From CAZSLO01 sp964608025 (GTDB lineage: Bacteria; Chloroflexota; Dehalococcoidia; Lucifugimonadales; CAJWER01), in assembly GCA_964608025.1 (NCBI GenBank), contig CAZSLO010000006.1, positions 1-64,000 of the forward strand: a stretch of 64,000 bases of DNA, given 5' to 3'. Below the pieces are notes generated by a model. The model saw nothing but the letters and a program-made list of their open reading frames with translations. It ran no database searches and was not told where the DNA came from. This document shows, piece after piece, positions 8,888 through 18,382 of the stretch; positions within the stretch are counted from its first letter, which is position 1; each line of letters begins with the position of its first letter. The position numbers and the translations under genes are program-made.

Positions 8888-9880
8888 ATGAATGATCCAA
8901 ATCAATCTCTTCATGTCCTTGCTGCTGACCTAGGGGGTACTAACCTACGAGTCGCCCTTGTTGACCGTCAAGGCTCCGTAACTAACTTGGAGAGAACAAA
9001 AACTAACGCATCAGATGGGCGCGGTGCAGTTATTAAAAGGCTAATCAGCCTTTTGAAATATGTTAGTCACCTTGCACCCAATACTGGAATAACTGGGATA
9101 GGGTTATCAGTAGCCAGTCCGGTGGATCCCTCTACTGGGGTAATGTACAACCCACCCAATCTACCTGGCTGGGACCAATTCAATATCAATAGAACACTAG
9201 AAAAACATCTGGATTTGCCTGTAATCACAGCAAATGACGCAACGCTGGCAGCATTGGCAGAACACCAATATGGCTCTGGTAGAGGTTATTCCAACATTGT
9301 CTACTTAACACTAAGTACGGGTATCGGAGGAGGCATCGTAATAGGCAACAATCTGTTCATGGGCACTCGTGGCCTCGCAGGCGAATTTGGTCATATGACA
9401 GTAGATAGAAACGGTCCTGATTGTAATTGTGGAAATATAGGATGCCTTGAAGTAATGGCATCCGGAAGTGCCATTGCTCAATTTGCCAGGCAGCGGTTAA
9501 GGGGCGGAGAAGAATCTACTATGGCTACAGAAGGTGATCTTCATACGATAGACGCTGAGATTGTTGCTAACGCCGCCCGTTCTGGCGACAACCTGGCTAA
9601 AGAAATCATCTCGATGGCAGCGTCAAATCTTGGCCGAGGAATAGTGAATATCATGCATGGACTAGATCCAGATATTGTTATTTTAGGCGGAGGTCTCACC
9701 AAAAACCTTGACCTATTCATGCCTACTATCATCGGAGAGATCTCCAACCACGCCATAAAATATCAAGTTGAGACGATACCTGTGGTCAGATCGAAACTAG
9801 GAGATAATATTAGCCTACTAGGTGCATCCGCACTTGCCTTCACCTATTACGGAAAATCAGATATTAAACTTCAAAGGTAG
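8888..9880 (+). CDS. ROK-family sugar kinase (glucokinase-like)
   Basis: A 330-residue cytoplasmic kinase predicted to phosphorylate glucose or another hexose or amino sugar with ATP. The phosphate-1 motif DLGGTNLR is at residues 14-21. The ROK zinc motif C-x-C-G-x-x-G-C-x-E is intact at residues 179-188, and the adenosine-region sequence DIVILGGGLTK is near residue 260. There is no DNA-binding N-terminus, so it is an enzyme rather than a ROK repressor. Its 3' end overlaps the convergent HEAT-repeat gene by 17 nt. Its place after the sugar dehydrogenases suggests a shared catabolic role. Confidence 0.88.
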   Translation: MNDPNQSLHVLAADLGGTNLRVALVDRQGSVTNLERTKTNASDGRGAVIKRLISLLKYVSHLAPNTGITGIGLSVASPVDPSTGVMYNPPNLPGWDQFNINRTLEKHLDLPVITANDATLAALAEHQYGSGRGYSNIVYLTLSTGIGGGIVIGNNLFMGTRGLAGEFGHMTVDRNGPDCNCGNIGCLEVMASGSAIAQFARQRLRGGEESTMATEGDLHTIDAEIVANAARSGDNLAKEIISMAASNLGRGIVNIMHGLDPDIVILGGGLTKNLDLFMPTIIGEISNHAIKYQVETIPVVRSKLGDNISLLGASALAFTYYGKSDIKLQR

Positions 9881-10787
9881 TGCCCATAGGATCATTGTAA
9901 AACTCTATTTGTTGTAACGCTTCATTTACTGCTTCTTCTATAACATCATCTCCACTACCAAGACATTTCTGTAGTGCACGACCAGCCAATTCCCCTCCTA
10001 TAAGTCCAAGAGAGGATATCGCTGCAATCAACACATCAATTTCGTAGTCATCAAGAATTGAAATCAGGTATGGCACCGTAGTTTCGTCACCAAGAAGACC
10101 TGCAGCAATGACAGCTTCGTACCTAATGGAAGGCACATCGGTTTCCATTTCCTGGAGAACAATCGATAGCCACATCACATTAGATGATTGACCCATAGCA
10201 TAGATAGATGACTGTTTTAACTCGGGAATTTCACTTTCATAGGCATCACGTATGATATCCTCAACTTCATATGATGAAATCCTACCTAATGATTCAATTG
10301 CCCGACGCCTGACCTCCAATTCTTCCCCTGGTCTATCTATGACATCTATCAATATCTTCCTGATACGCTCCTCATCCCGAATATTCAACTTGCCATCCTG
10401 GAACATTGCTGTGAATCTCCCCAAGGTAACGCAAGCAGCAGCACGAACATTTTGTGAAGGATCATTTTCCACGAGATCTAGTAAAGGTCGAACAATCGAC
10501 CTGTCTTCACATTCCCAAAGACCTTTAACAGCCTTTTCTCGCACGGCATCGTCGTAGTCATCAATACCTACGATGAAAACAGCAGTGAAATCGAGTCCTA
10601 CGTTGTCATCGCATAATTCAATGAGTTTGGTGATAACTAAACGCCTAATCTCCACATTTATCTCAGGCCAGCCGATCTTAAATTCCACTCTATCACTTAA
10701 ACTCAGTCCAGAAAGAATACTGAGTGCCGAATAGGTCAGGCCTTCACCATCTCCAGAAACTTGGTTTAGGAAATCTTCGATACTCAT
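9864..10787 (-). CDS. HEAT-repeat protein
   Basis: About 307 residues made largely of HEAT/PBS-lyase-type helical repeats such as DDYDDAVREKAVKGLWECED, DPSQNVRAAACVTLGRF and EIDVLIAAISSLGLIGGELAG. Proteins of this kind are protein-interaction scaffolds; no catalytic motif is visible. ATG 10787 is chosen because AGGAG lies 4 nt upstream; the reading frame stays open to an earlier start at 10862. Its stop lies inside the 3' end of the convergent ROK gene. Partner and role are unknown. Confidence 0.75.
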   Translation of the reverse strand: MSIEDFLNQVSGDGEGLTYSALSILSGLSLSDRVEFKIGWPEINVEIRRLVITKLIELCDDNVGLDFTAVFIVGIDDYDDAVREKAVKGLWECEDRSIVRPLLDLVENDPSQNVRAAACVTLGRFTAMFQDGKLNIRDEERIRKILIDVIDRPGEELEVRRRAIESLGRISSYEVEDIIRDAYESEIPELKQSSIYAMGQSSNVMWLSIVLQEMETDVPSIRYEAVIAAGLLGDETTVPYLISILDDYEIDVLIAAISSLGLIGGELAGRALQKCLGSGDDVIEEAVNEALQQIEFYNDPMGTTFEV

Positions 10788-10962
10788 ACGGCTCCTAATC
10801 AACCCGCCTAGAATAGGTCCAAAGACACATATTATGTTCTCTTCTGATAATAATGCCCACAAACAATACGGAAATTATGTAAGCATTATAGTCTTGTCAA
10901 GTCATCATGCTCATTGCTAGGCTGAAAATCTGCCAAGAGCAGGAAAGCAAGGGTTAGCACCA

Positions 10963-11688
10963 ATGTCACAGATAAATAAAACCCGTCAAATTATCACAAC
11001 TTCCAAGGTGATCGAAAAACTCCTGCCAGAATACGGGTCTTTTGAGTGGATCCCTAGATACGATCCAGCCTCCGAGCTTGTTTATACAATACTCTCACAG
11101 CACACTTCCGATTTGAACTCTGAAAGAGCATTTAACAACCTGCTATCTACTTTCGAATCATTACAAAACATCGCTGAAGCTGACGTCAAACAGATCGAGA
11201 ACTCCATAAGAATGGGCGGACTAGCACAAACTAAGGCTCCCCGAATCAAGAATATCTTAAACCAAGTGCTTAACGAAGTCGGATCTTTCGATCTAAATTT
11301 TCTCAAAGACATGCCATTGGGAGAAGCAAAAGCTTGGCTTAAACGTCTCAACGGCGTCGGACCCAAAACTGCAGCTATAATACTCTGTTTTTCACTTGGA
11401 ATGCCGGCAATGCCCGTAGACACTCATATATACCGTGTAGCCCAGAGACTGGGACTCATTGGCCGAAAAGTAACCGCAGATCAAGCCCACGATTTACTCG
11501 AGGCTAAGGTAGCGCCAGAAGATGTATTTGAATTTCATTTACTGTTAATAAATCACGGCCGCAGTGTATGCAAGGCCCGAACCCCACTATGCCAGGAATG
11601 CACCCTAGCAACACTATGCCCGTCAATGAACAAATTCACGAAAATGAAAAACCGAAAATCAACTAAAAATACTAGCTATGATGCCTAA
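10963..11688 (+). CDS. nth: Endonuclease III (DNA glycosylase/AP lyase)
   Basis: A base-excision repair enzyme removing oxidised pyrimidines and nicking the abasic site. The helix-hairpin-helix LNGVGPKTAA is at residues 129-138 with catalytic Lys135, and the catalytic aspartate is Asp153 in MPVDTH. The [4Fe-4S] ligands are Cys203, 210, 213 and 219, with the standard C-x6-C-x2-C-x5-C spacing. At 241 residues it is slightly longer than the E. coli enzyme, with a short basic tail. It starts a + strand run with argC. The ribosome binding site is weak. Confidence 0.92.
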   Translation: MSQINKTRQIITTSKVIEKLLPEYGSFEWIPRYDPASELVYTILSQHTSDLNSERAFNNLLSTFESLQNIAEADVKQIENSIRMGGLAQTKAPRIKNILNQVLNEVGSFDLNFLKDMPLGEAKAWLKRLNGVGPKTAAIILCFSLGMPAMPVDTHIYRVAQRLGLIGRKVTADQAHDLLEAKVAPEDVFEFHLLLINHGRSVCKARTPLCQECTLATLCPSMNKFTKMKNRKSTKNTSYDA

Positions 11689-11770
11689 CCTTACATAACA
11701 ATGGCCAGAGATATATAATTTTAATCAGTCAAATCACCACGAGCGAGTATTTATCCAACGGAGGTAATCG

Positions 11771-12808
11771 TTGCTCAAGGCGGGAATAATCAATGTCACA
11801 GGTTATGCGGGGATAGAGATCGCACGTATCCTAAAACTTCACCCGGAAGTAGAAATAACCTGCATAACCGGTCGCAGTTCTGTCGGTAAAAACATTAAGG
11901 AAATATTCCCGCACCTAGCCCCTATTGATATGACCATCTCTGAAGATATAACAGAGAGCGTGGATGTCGTCTTTTCCGCCCTACCCCACGCTGCAAGTGC
12001 TGAACGGCTCGGGCCCTTGGTATCAAGTGGGATAAAGGCAATTGATATCAGCGCGGATTTCAGGCTCGACGACATTTCAGAGTACCGACACTGGTACAAG
12101 ATTAATCACCCACATCCCGATCTAATTAAAGAGTCCGTATACGGACTTCCTGAAATTAACCGCGACAAAATATCTACCGCTAATCTTGTAGCGAATCCTG
12201 GGTGTTATCCTACTGCAGCAATACTAGCTATGGCACCCGCAATAAAGGCAGGGATAATTGATCCGGACATTATAATCGACGCAAAATCAGGAGTATCTGG
12301 GGCAGGACGTAAAGCCTCAATCGAGAACCTTTACTCCGAAATCAACGAGAATCTCCGAGTTTACGCGCTCGGCGGTCACCGACATATGCCTGAAATTGCT
12401 CAAGAATTACGAAAACTAGAACCCATGAGGGAACCCAGTGTAACTTTCGTCCCGCACCTTGTACCCATGACACGTGGAATACTTGCAACGTGCTACGCAC
12501 CATTAAATACAAATGCTTCGACTCTCGATAAAGACCCCGATTTCAAAATCCGAGAAATATACGAGGATTTCTTCAGTCAGGCTCCTTTTACTCACATCAC
12601 TGAACGTGCTCCCGAAACCAAAAACACCCTTGGGAACAACAACTGCAACGTTTTCCCCCTAATTGATGCTAGATCCAATCGCCTTATTGTGGTCAGTTGC
12701 ATTGATAATCTTGTGAAAGGAGCAGCAGGCCAAGCAATTCAGAACATGAATCTCATGTTCGGGCTAGCTGAAGATCAGGGTCTCGGCCAATTAGCACTTT
12801 ATCCATAA
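11771..12808 (+). CDS. argC: N-acetyl-gamma-glutamyl-phosphate reductase
   Basis: Catalyses the NADPH-dependent reduction of N-acetylglutamyl phosphate in arginine synthesis. The 345-residue protein has an N-terminal Rossmann motif (NVTGYAGIEIARIL), the catalytic Cys145 in ANPGCYPTAA, and GVSGAGRKAS plus the C-terminal histidine region GHRHMPEIAQ. The start is TTG 11771, supported by GGAGG 6 nt upstream. No other arginine genes are nearby, so the pathway is probably scattered. The following gene starts 3 nt after its stop. Confidence 0.93.
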   Translation: MLKAGIINVTGYAGIEIARILKLHPEVEITCITGRSSVGKNIKEIFPHLAPIDMTISEDITESVDVVFSALPHAASAERLGPLVSSGIKAIDISADFRLDDISEYRHWYKINHPHPDLIKESVYGLPEINRDKISTANLVANPGCYPTAAILAMAPAIKAGIIDPDIIIDAKSGVSGAGRKASIENLYSEINENLRVYALGGHRHMPEIAQELRKLEPMREPSVTFVPHLVPMTRGILATCYAPLNTNASTLDKDPDFKIREIYEDFFSQAPFTHITERAPETKNTLGNNNCNVFPLIDARSNRLIVVSCIDNLVKGAAGQAIQNMNLMFGLAEDQGLGQLALYP

Positions 12809-12811
12809 ACT

Positions 12812-13696
12812 ATGAGTTCTGACACTCCAATTACAATCGTCTCGGATCAGCAGAGAAGCAGGGCAATAAAAAGAATTCTATTGTTCATTACTTTCACCGC
12901 AATAGCATTCATTACAACCTGTACGGGAGGGCATTTCCTTTTCCTATACATAACAACTTCAGATTCAGCCTCACAAACGAAACAATTCTTCACTGCAATA
13001 GAAGAAGGCAATATAAGCGATGCTTATTCAATGACGTCTGCTGCTTTCAAACAAGAGCAGAACCAACAAGCCTTTTCAGAAATGATTGATGGAGTTTCAG
13101 TTGTGAGTCATGAAATGATCCCATGGCAAAACCGTACACTTGACCACAATGGCCGCAATAACTATCCAGGTAAACTGGTAACAAACCGGGACCGTACGAT
13201 CCCGTTCTTACTAGAGATGATAGAAGAACAAGGTCGTTGGAAAATTCTTTCGTTGACTGGCCCAGGTAGAACCGGGGTAGGGCCCGGCGCATGGTTCCAA
13301 CAAGTCCCATTTGAAACCGAGGTGATACGCATAGTAACTGAGACAATGCTTGATTTCGAAAATGCCATACATAGCAAAGATTTGATGTATTTCTATCAAA
13401 CTATGTGGACTGCAAGAACTGAAATCTCATATTGGAAATTCGAACTCGCATATCAAAAATTCATAGACGATCAAATAGATCTTTCAGCAGTCCGAACTAA
13501 AAAACCCCAGTTTGTAGATCGCCCTAAACTAGATCGGACTTCATCTGGCATCCTACTAGTAACCAATGGATATTTTGACACGCCCGACGGAACATTACCA
13601 TTCACTTTCCGATACAAATATGACCATCCAAAATGGGTACTCTACAATATAAACGTAGGTTATCCGGGTGACCCTGATTTCGTGCTTGACCGTTAA
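12812..13696 (+). CDS. Membrane-anchored protein of unknown function
   Basis: A 294-residue protein with one N-terminal membrane segment (about residues 22-47, AIKRILLFITF onwards) and an outward-facing domain. Residues 55-90, KQFFTAIEEGNISDAYSMTS, look like the helix start of an NTF2/DUF4878-like fold, and a second similar stretch, IVTETMLDFENAIHSKD, suggests two copies. Such domains bind ligands or assist cell-envelope proteins; no catalytic motif is visible. It starts 3 nt after argC, so translational coupling is likely, although the functions appear unrelated. Confidence 0.6.
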   Translation: MSSDTPITIVSDQQRSRAIKRILLFITFTAIAFITTCTGGHFLFLYITTSDSASQTKQFFTAIEEGNISDAYSMTSAAFKQEQNQQAFSEMIDGVSVVSHEMIPWQNRTLDHNGRNNYPGKLVTNRDRTIPFLLEMIEEQGRWKILSLTGPGRTGVGPGAWFQQVPFETEVIRIVTETMLDFENAIHSKDLMYFYQTMWTARTEISYWKFELAYQKFIDDQIDLSAVRTKKPQFVDRPKLDRTSSGILLVTNGYFDTPDGTLPFTFRYKYDHPKWVLYNINVGYPGDPDFVLDR

Positions 13697-13796
13697 TAAA
13701 TTGAAATCCAATTTGCACCCGGGGAGGTGTGGACACTAGAATAAGCTTACCGATATTCGTAACTACCAAGTTGGATTCTCATCCACTCCAGTAATC

Positions 13797-13802
13797 TACA
13801 AT
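13797..13802 (+). promoter_or_regulatory. Possible -10 element for tRNA-Glu
   Basis: TACAAT lies 18 nt before the tRNA 5' end, a sensible distance for a -10 box. The nearest good -35 (TTGGAT, 13771-13776) is 20 nt away, longer than ideal, so the promoter call is tentative. Confidence 0.3.
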
Positions 13803-13820
13803 ACGAGTCATCGCAACTAC

Positions 13821-13893
13821 GCCCCTATCGTCTAGAGGACTAGGACGTCGGCCTTTCAAGCCGGAAACACGGATTCGAATTCCGTTGGGGGCA
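13821..13893 (+). tRNA. tRNA-Glu (anticodon TTC)
   Basis: A full cloverleaf can be folded. The acceptor GCCCCTA pairs with TGGGGGC, and the anticodon stem TCGGC/GCCGG holds the loop CTTTCAA with anticodon TTC. The T stem ACGGA/TCCGT encloses TTCGAAT. The discriminator base is A and CCA is not encoded. The sequence closely resembles other bacterial tRNA-Glu genes, including the CGTCTAGAGG D-arm start. Confidence 0.95.
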
Positions 13894-14013
13894 CTTAAAC
13901 CAACGTACTGGCCAACCCATTATGTCTTTAATAAATATGGTCCAGCCAAGTTGATTTAACGGTGGGCAACCATAGCTTTTTTAATAACAAACATACAGAC
14001 ATAACGTTGATCA

Positions 14014-16710
14014 TTGGCGTATATAACTATCCTTAAAAGCCTAGACCTAACAATCACTAATGGCCTAGTAGAAGGCAATATTTGGACAGCACATAACCAT
14101 GTCTTTGGGATAGTAACTCGACGAATCATTGTGACCCTAGCTTTTACTTTGTTCATCATGCCGAGCATCCACTGCAGCCAAGTCAGCAAACCCTATCCAA
14201 CACCAAAAACCGCAACGATTTTGTTGACACCCACGGTCAAACCGAGTTTAACCCACACATCGACACCTGTAGTAACACCAATTGCTATCCTGAAAGATGC
14301 TATCCAGCCAAATCTATCCTCTACACCATTACCATCTCCCGAGCCTACAGCCACCAAAACCGCAGCCCCAATAAAAACACCAAATGTTTCCCCACAGGCT
14401 AGAACTTTTTCTTCAACAATTTCTCATCCTGAGACAAATCCCACTGTGGTGAATCCAACTCCTACATCAACCATCACTCCAAACCTCTCCGAGGATGAAA
14501 AAGCAAACCTATCTCCGTACATTCCACTAGGGTGGGAATCTCAATTGGTGTTGAGCAATCTTCAAGGAACAAAAAACGATACGGAACTGACAGTGGATTC
14601 CGAGGTATTTGTCAACTGGGCCGTGGCAAATGCCTCTGCCGCTAATATAGAGCAAGTCTTCTTTGTCGATCTCTTATTCGATGGAATCACAATCGCGCGT
14701 TGGCGCAATGAAGGCCTACCCTCAAACTCAATTGTTTCTATTGATGCCTGGCACAGGTTACCGATGCTGACTTCAATAACCCCGGGTGTCCATAAACTCA
14801 CATTGATCATTGATCCAACAGATCTAGTTGAAGAGACGAACGAAAACGATAATTTAATTGTAAAAGATTTCGTATGGCTATCTTCTAACTTGTCCAATCC
14901 TACCGAAGCCAAGAATGAACGACTCCCAGATCTTGCACCATTTACACCGAAGGGCTGGTCCAACCCTATCGTTACGAGTGTAGACGCGGACATGGTAATA
15001 GAAAGTACGCTTTCAATTACCATCCCGACCCACATCTTCGCTGGGTTCACCAATATTGGGAAAGCGAGTATCGGAGATGCTATCTGGTCTCACATTTATA
15101 TAGACGACATACTAGTAGATATACAAATGACCCCAGGTCTTCTCACGAAAGATTCCATAGGGCGGTTGAAGATAATTGATCTAGCCACAAAGATAAACAT
15201 TACCCCGGGAACCCATACTCTTAAACTTGTTATTGATCCATCCAACTTGATAATCGAATCAGATGAAACGAACAACATATTTAAAAAACAATTCACTTGG
15301 TTGGAAAATGCTGCTCTAAGAGAATTTACCAAGACACCGACTTCCAAGGTTATTTATCCAAAACCTTTGAAACTTCCCAATCTGACCCCAGCCTGGCAAT
15401 TTGGTTGGGATGGCCCAATCATAGTGTCCAATAAAACGGGAACCTTCCGAGATCAACAACCAGTCCTCGGCACTACCAATTACATTGATCTCGTAGTGAG
15501 AAATCGAAGTATTATCCCGGTTACAGGCCCCATTCAGATAGATCTATATTTTGATGACATTAAATTGGAGTCTTTCGTTTTCTATTTAAACTCCTCACCT
15601 AAAAAAATCTCTCTGATAGAAGATTGGGCCGGGATTGAAGACCTGGTGGGAATCAGCAAGGGCGAACATACACTAAAAATGATCATAGACCCTAAAAATC
15701 TTATTGCAGAAGCTGACGAGAGCGACAATATTTTTGAGAAAACCCTTGTCTGGTCCGATAAGATCTCCGAGGCACCAAGTGGTGAAATCTACTCGGAACA
15801 AAGACTCAACGAGATGCTAGCTGATTTACAAAACCTACTAGAACAAAAATCCCCGACATTTGATTCGAAACACGACTACAGGGAATCAGTACTTCGTATT
15901 GCAGAGGCTGGATATTTCCTTTTGACAGGAAAAAACATATGGGATGAGCGGCTAAAAATCATGTTGTTATCCAGAAAAAATTACTTGAATTGGATAAATG
16001 AAGATTTCAAAGATACATTTGCGATTAATGAGGCATCACACTACCCAGAAATTTTTGATCAGCGTGAATCGATTAAAAGACAAGCTCTCGGATTCAAGAT
16101 GAGAAAACACGGGGAAGTCTTGATAGTAATCGACTCCAGTCAACATATTGTCGAGGCTATAAACTCACTTGCACATGAACTTGGACACGCCGTACAAGAT
16201 TTTGATAATCCAAGTCAAAGTGGCGTAGAACAGACATACTACCTCAAAGTATTACAAGAAGCCCAAGCTCAGCAGTTCCAGCGAGCATTCTGGCTAAAGA
16301 TAGAACAATTCATAGGGACTAAATTGCTTAGTTACCCAGATATCATCCCTTTCCAAAGATTTATGTTCGAACAAATACAAGGGGGTCTAGATAAGACTGT
16401 ATCCGACGAGCACTGGGTTGGTTTATTTGTTCAGTGGACGGCTATTCTACGGGACAAAGATCTCAAAGATCTCAAGAACCAATTACTATCATATGGATAC
16501 CTAGATGGAGATTCATCCAAGTATTTCTTCGATTTTCTCGTTTCGATGTCGCCCAGCCAAGTAGAGGAATACGTTAAGCCTCTGTTGAACATTACAGTGT
16601 TAGAGTTGGAAAGCATTCTAGGTTTTGGATTAGGAAGATTAGAGGAACAATTAGAAATAAAAGTTGAAGGTCCTGCGGAACTACGTTTAATTGGGCTTTT
16701 AATGCCATGA
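14014..16710 (+). CDS. Exported protein with three CARDB domains and an HELGH metalloprotease domain
   Basis: An 898-residue predicted secreted or anchored protein. A hydrophobic segment at about residues 37-53 ending in SIHCSQ resembles a signal or lipoprotein sequence. A Thr/Pro-rich linker follows (about 55-160), then three CARDB-like Ig domains (about 167-292, 304-430 and 455-585), each ending in a consensus such as PGTHTLKLVIDPSNLIIESDE. The last 300 residues hold HELGH at 721-725, the zinc-binding HExxH of metallopeptidases. TTG 14014 is the furthest start; GTG 14131, just before the hydrophobic segment, may be the true one. The substrate is unknown. Confidence 0.7.
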   Translation: MAYITILKSLDLTITNGLVEGNIWTAHNHVFGIVTRRIIVTLAFTLFIMPSIHCSQVSKPYPTPKTATILLTPTVKPSLTHTSTPVVTPIAILKDAIQPNLSSTPLPSPEPTATKTAAPIKTPNVSPQARTFSSTISHPETNPTVVNPTPTSTITPNLSEDEKANLSPYIPLGWESQLVLSNLQGTKNDTELTVDSEVFVNWAVANASAANIEQVFFVDLLFDGITIARWRNEGLPSNSIVSIDAWHRLPMLTSITPGVHKLTLIIDPTDLVEETNENDNLIVKDFVWLSSNLSNPTEAKNERLPDLAPFTPKGWSNPIVTSVDADMVIESTLSITIPTHIFAGFTNIGKASIGDAIWSHIYIDDILVDIQMTPGLLTKDSIGRLKIIDLATKINITPGTHTLKLVIDPSNLIIESDETNNIFKKQFTWLENAALREFTKTPTSKVIYPKPLKLPNLTPAWQFGWDGPIIVSNKTGTFRDQQPVLGTTNYIDLVVRNRSIIPVTGPIQIDLYFDDIKLESFVFYLNSSPKKISLIEDWAGIEDLVGISKGEHTLKMIIDPKNLIAEADESDNIFEKTLVWSDKISEAPSGEIYSEQRLNEMLADLQNLLEQKSPTFDSKHDYRESVLRIAEAGYFLLTGKNIWDERLKIMLLSRKNYLNWINEDFKDTFAINEASHYPEIFDQRESIKRQALGFKMRKHGEVLIVIDSSQHIVEAINSLAHELGHAVQDFDNPSQSGVEQTYYLKVLQEAQAQQFQRAFWLKIEQFIGTKLLSYPDIIPFQRFMFEQIQGGLDKTVSDEHWVGLFVQWTAILRDKDLKDLKNQLLSYGYLDGDSSKYFFDFLVSMSPSQVEEYVKPLLNITVLELESILGFGLGRLEEQLEIKVEGPAELRLIGLLMP

Positions 16711-16722
16711 ATATGCTTCGAT

Positions 16723-16923
16723 TCATCCACCCCCTACTGCCCGTACTATTTCGACCCTATCTCCATTAAATAGAGTTACATCAACCAACTGGTCACGTGG
16801 CACAACTTCACCATTTACAGCAACGGCTATAAAAGAAAGATCTACACCAAGAGATGTGAGATAACCATAAAGATTGGTAGAATCTGGGAGTTCCCTATCG
16901 TCACCATTGATTTGAACATTCAT
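16723..16923 (-). CDS. thiS: Sulfur carrier protein ThiS
   Basis: A 66-residue ubiquitin-like protein ending in VRAVGGG. The C-terminal Gly-Gly is the site that becomes the thiocarboxylate donating sulfur to thiazole synthase. ATG 16923 overlaps the thiE stop as ATGA, which fixes the start; a longer reading of the frame runs into thiE and is not needed. It is the last gene of the thiG-thiE-thiS operon. Confidence 0.9.
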   Translation of the reverse strand: MNVQINGDDRELPDSTNLYGYLTSLGVDLSFIAVAVNGEVVPRDQLVDVTLFNGDRVEIVRAVGGG

Positions 16924-17582
16924 GGAATTGTTACGCTGGTTCCGTGAGTATCCTTCCATGCCTTAACCATCTCAGCCTTCATTTCAAGTGTTGCAGTAGT
17001 TGGGTCCGGTGCTTCCGATATTGCCGTAATGACCCCCGCACCTGAAGCTCCGGCCTTAATAATGCATCCGACATTCTTGGGTGTTATACCACCAATACCC
17101 ACAACTGGAATTGTAATACTTCCAGTAAAATGCTTGAAAATCTCTTGACCAATTGGCGCAATCTCAGGATGGGTTTTGGTAGCAAAAACAGCACCGAGAA
17201 CCACTAGGTCAGTAGCCATATTATACGCCTCGAGGGCATCTTTTACGTTATGCACCGACCTACCAATCGCCAATGCTCCGTTTGATATTCTACGAGCCGT
17301 ATCTACCGTAAGGCTATTTTCACCCAACTGGACACCATCGGCTCCTGATGCTATGGCGATATCTATGCGATCATTGATGAAAAGCTTTGCCTTGCCTTCC
17401 GTAATTGATCGGATTCTACATGCGAGTTCGAATAATCGGATCGGCTCAAGATCCTTCTCGCGAAGCTGTACTATATCTACTCCACCATCGACCGCGTTCT
17501 CAACAATCTCTTCAAGTGACCGGCCACTACACCTAAGTCTATCCGTAACAAGACATAGTATGGGATATTCTAGGAACAACAT
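16920..17582 (-). CDS. thiE: Thiamine-phosphate synthase
   Basis: Joins hydroxymethylpyrimidine diphosphate and thiazole phosphate to thiamine phosphate. The 220-residue TIM barrel shows VQLREKDL (pyrophosphate/pyrimidine side), LFINDRIDIAIASGADGVQLG and the phosphate-binding PVVGIGGITPKN. It lies 14 nt after thiG and overlaps thiS by 4 nt. Gene order and tight spacing support one transcript. Confidence 0.93.
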   Translation of the reverse strand: MLFLEYPILCLVTDRLRCSGRSLEEIVENAVDGGVDIVQLREKDLEPIRLFELACRIRSITEGKAKLFINDRIDIAIASGADGVQLGENSLTVDTARRISNGALAIGRSVHNVKDALEAYNMATDLVVLGAVFATKTHPEIAPIGQEIFKHFTGSITIPVVGIGGITPKNVGCIIKAGASGAGVITAISEAPDPTTATLEMKAEMVKAWKDTHGTSVTIP

Positions 17583-17596
17583 GAAATGTGTTTGCT

Positions 17597-18382
17597 TTAT
17601 TTAGATGGCGTCATCGAAGGAACATCTGAAGTTGGACTACTCGCCGTGGCGACATCTTTTTTCTTGATGCGCCCAGCTCTAAAAGCTCCACGCCCTGCTT
17701 GTACTCCTAGTTTGAAAGCTTCTCCCATTAGCGCAGGGTCCTCTGCTTGGGCAATTGCAGTATTCACCAATACAGCATCTGCGCCTTCTTCAATAGCCTG
17801 AGCCGCCTCAGAAGGCACTGCCAATCCCGCGTCTACGACCACAGGCACCGAGGCGGCCTCAATTATAAGTCTAATCTCATCCATAGTCCTAATGCCCTGT
17901 CCAGTTCCTATAGCCGAGCCAAGCGGCATGACTGTCGCACAGCCGATCTCTTCCAGCATTGACGCTAAAACAGCATCAGCATGAATATAGGGCAATACAA
18001 CATACCCCTCGTCAATCAATTGTTTGGCAGCCCGGAAAGTCCCGATGGGATCTGGCAACAACCTAGCGTCAGGAATAACCTCTAGCTTGATCCAATTTGA
18101 ACCGGTCACCTCCTTCGCGAGATGAGCCGTGAAAATCGCCTCTTCAGCAGTCTTGCATCCTGCTGTGTTAGGCAAGACCGTATACCTATCCCAGTCGAAA
18201 TAGTCCAGTATGTTTTTTTCGGTAGGGTTATCTAGATCAAGCCGACGAATGGCAACTGTTATTATCTCTGCACCAGAGGCAACTATGGAAGAAACCATCT
18301 CATCCATACTTCGGTGTCGACCCGTTCCTACCATCAGTCTAGATTTGAATTTCTTGCCTGCGATAACAAGGTTGTCATCCAT
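17597..18382 (-). CDS. thiG: Thiazole synthase ThiG
   Basis: Forms the thiazole phosphate ring of thiamine from deoxyxylulose phosphate, dehydroglycine and ThiS-thiocarboxylate. The 261-residue barrel begins LVIAGKKFKSRLMVGTGRH. It contains the Schiff-base lysine segment NWIKLEVIPD (about residue 100) and the ligand loops MPLGSAIGTGQGI and VVDAGLAVPSEA. The extra C-terminal tail, KKKDVATASSPTSDVPS, is poorly conserved in the family. It is the first gene of the operon. No ThiH, ThiO or ThiF lies nearby. Confidence 0.93.
   Translation of the reverse strand: MDDNLVIAGKKFKSRLMVGTGRHRSMDEMVSSIVASGAEIITVAIRRLDLDNPTEKNILDYFDWDRYTVLPNTAGCKTAEEAIFTAHLAKEVTGSNWIKLEVIPDARLLPDPIGTFRAAKQLIDEGYVVLPYIHADAVLASMLEEIGCATVMPLGSAIGTGQGIRTMDEIRLIIEAASVPVVVDAGLAVPSEAAQAIEEGADAVLVNTAIAQAEDPALMGEAFKLGVQAGRGAFRAGRIKKKDVATASSPTSDVPSMTPSK

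Noticed and set aside
16924..16959. Twelve extra N-terminal residues for ThiS
   Set aside because: They would be coded inside thiE; the ATGA overlap at 16923 gives a normal-sized ThiS.
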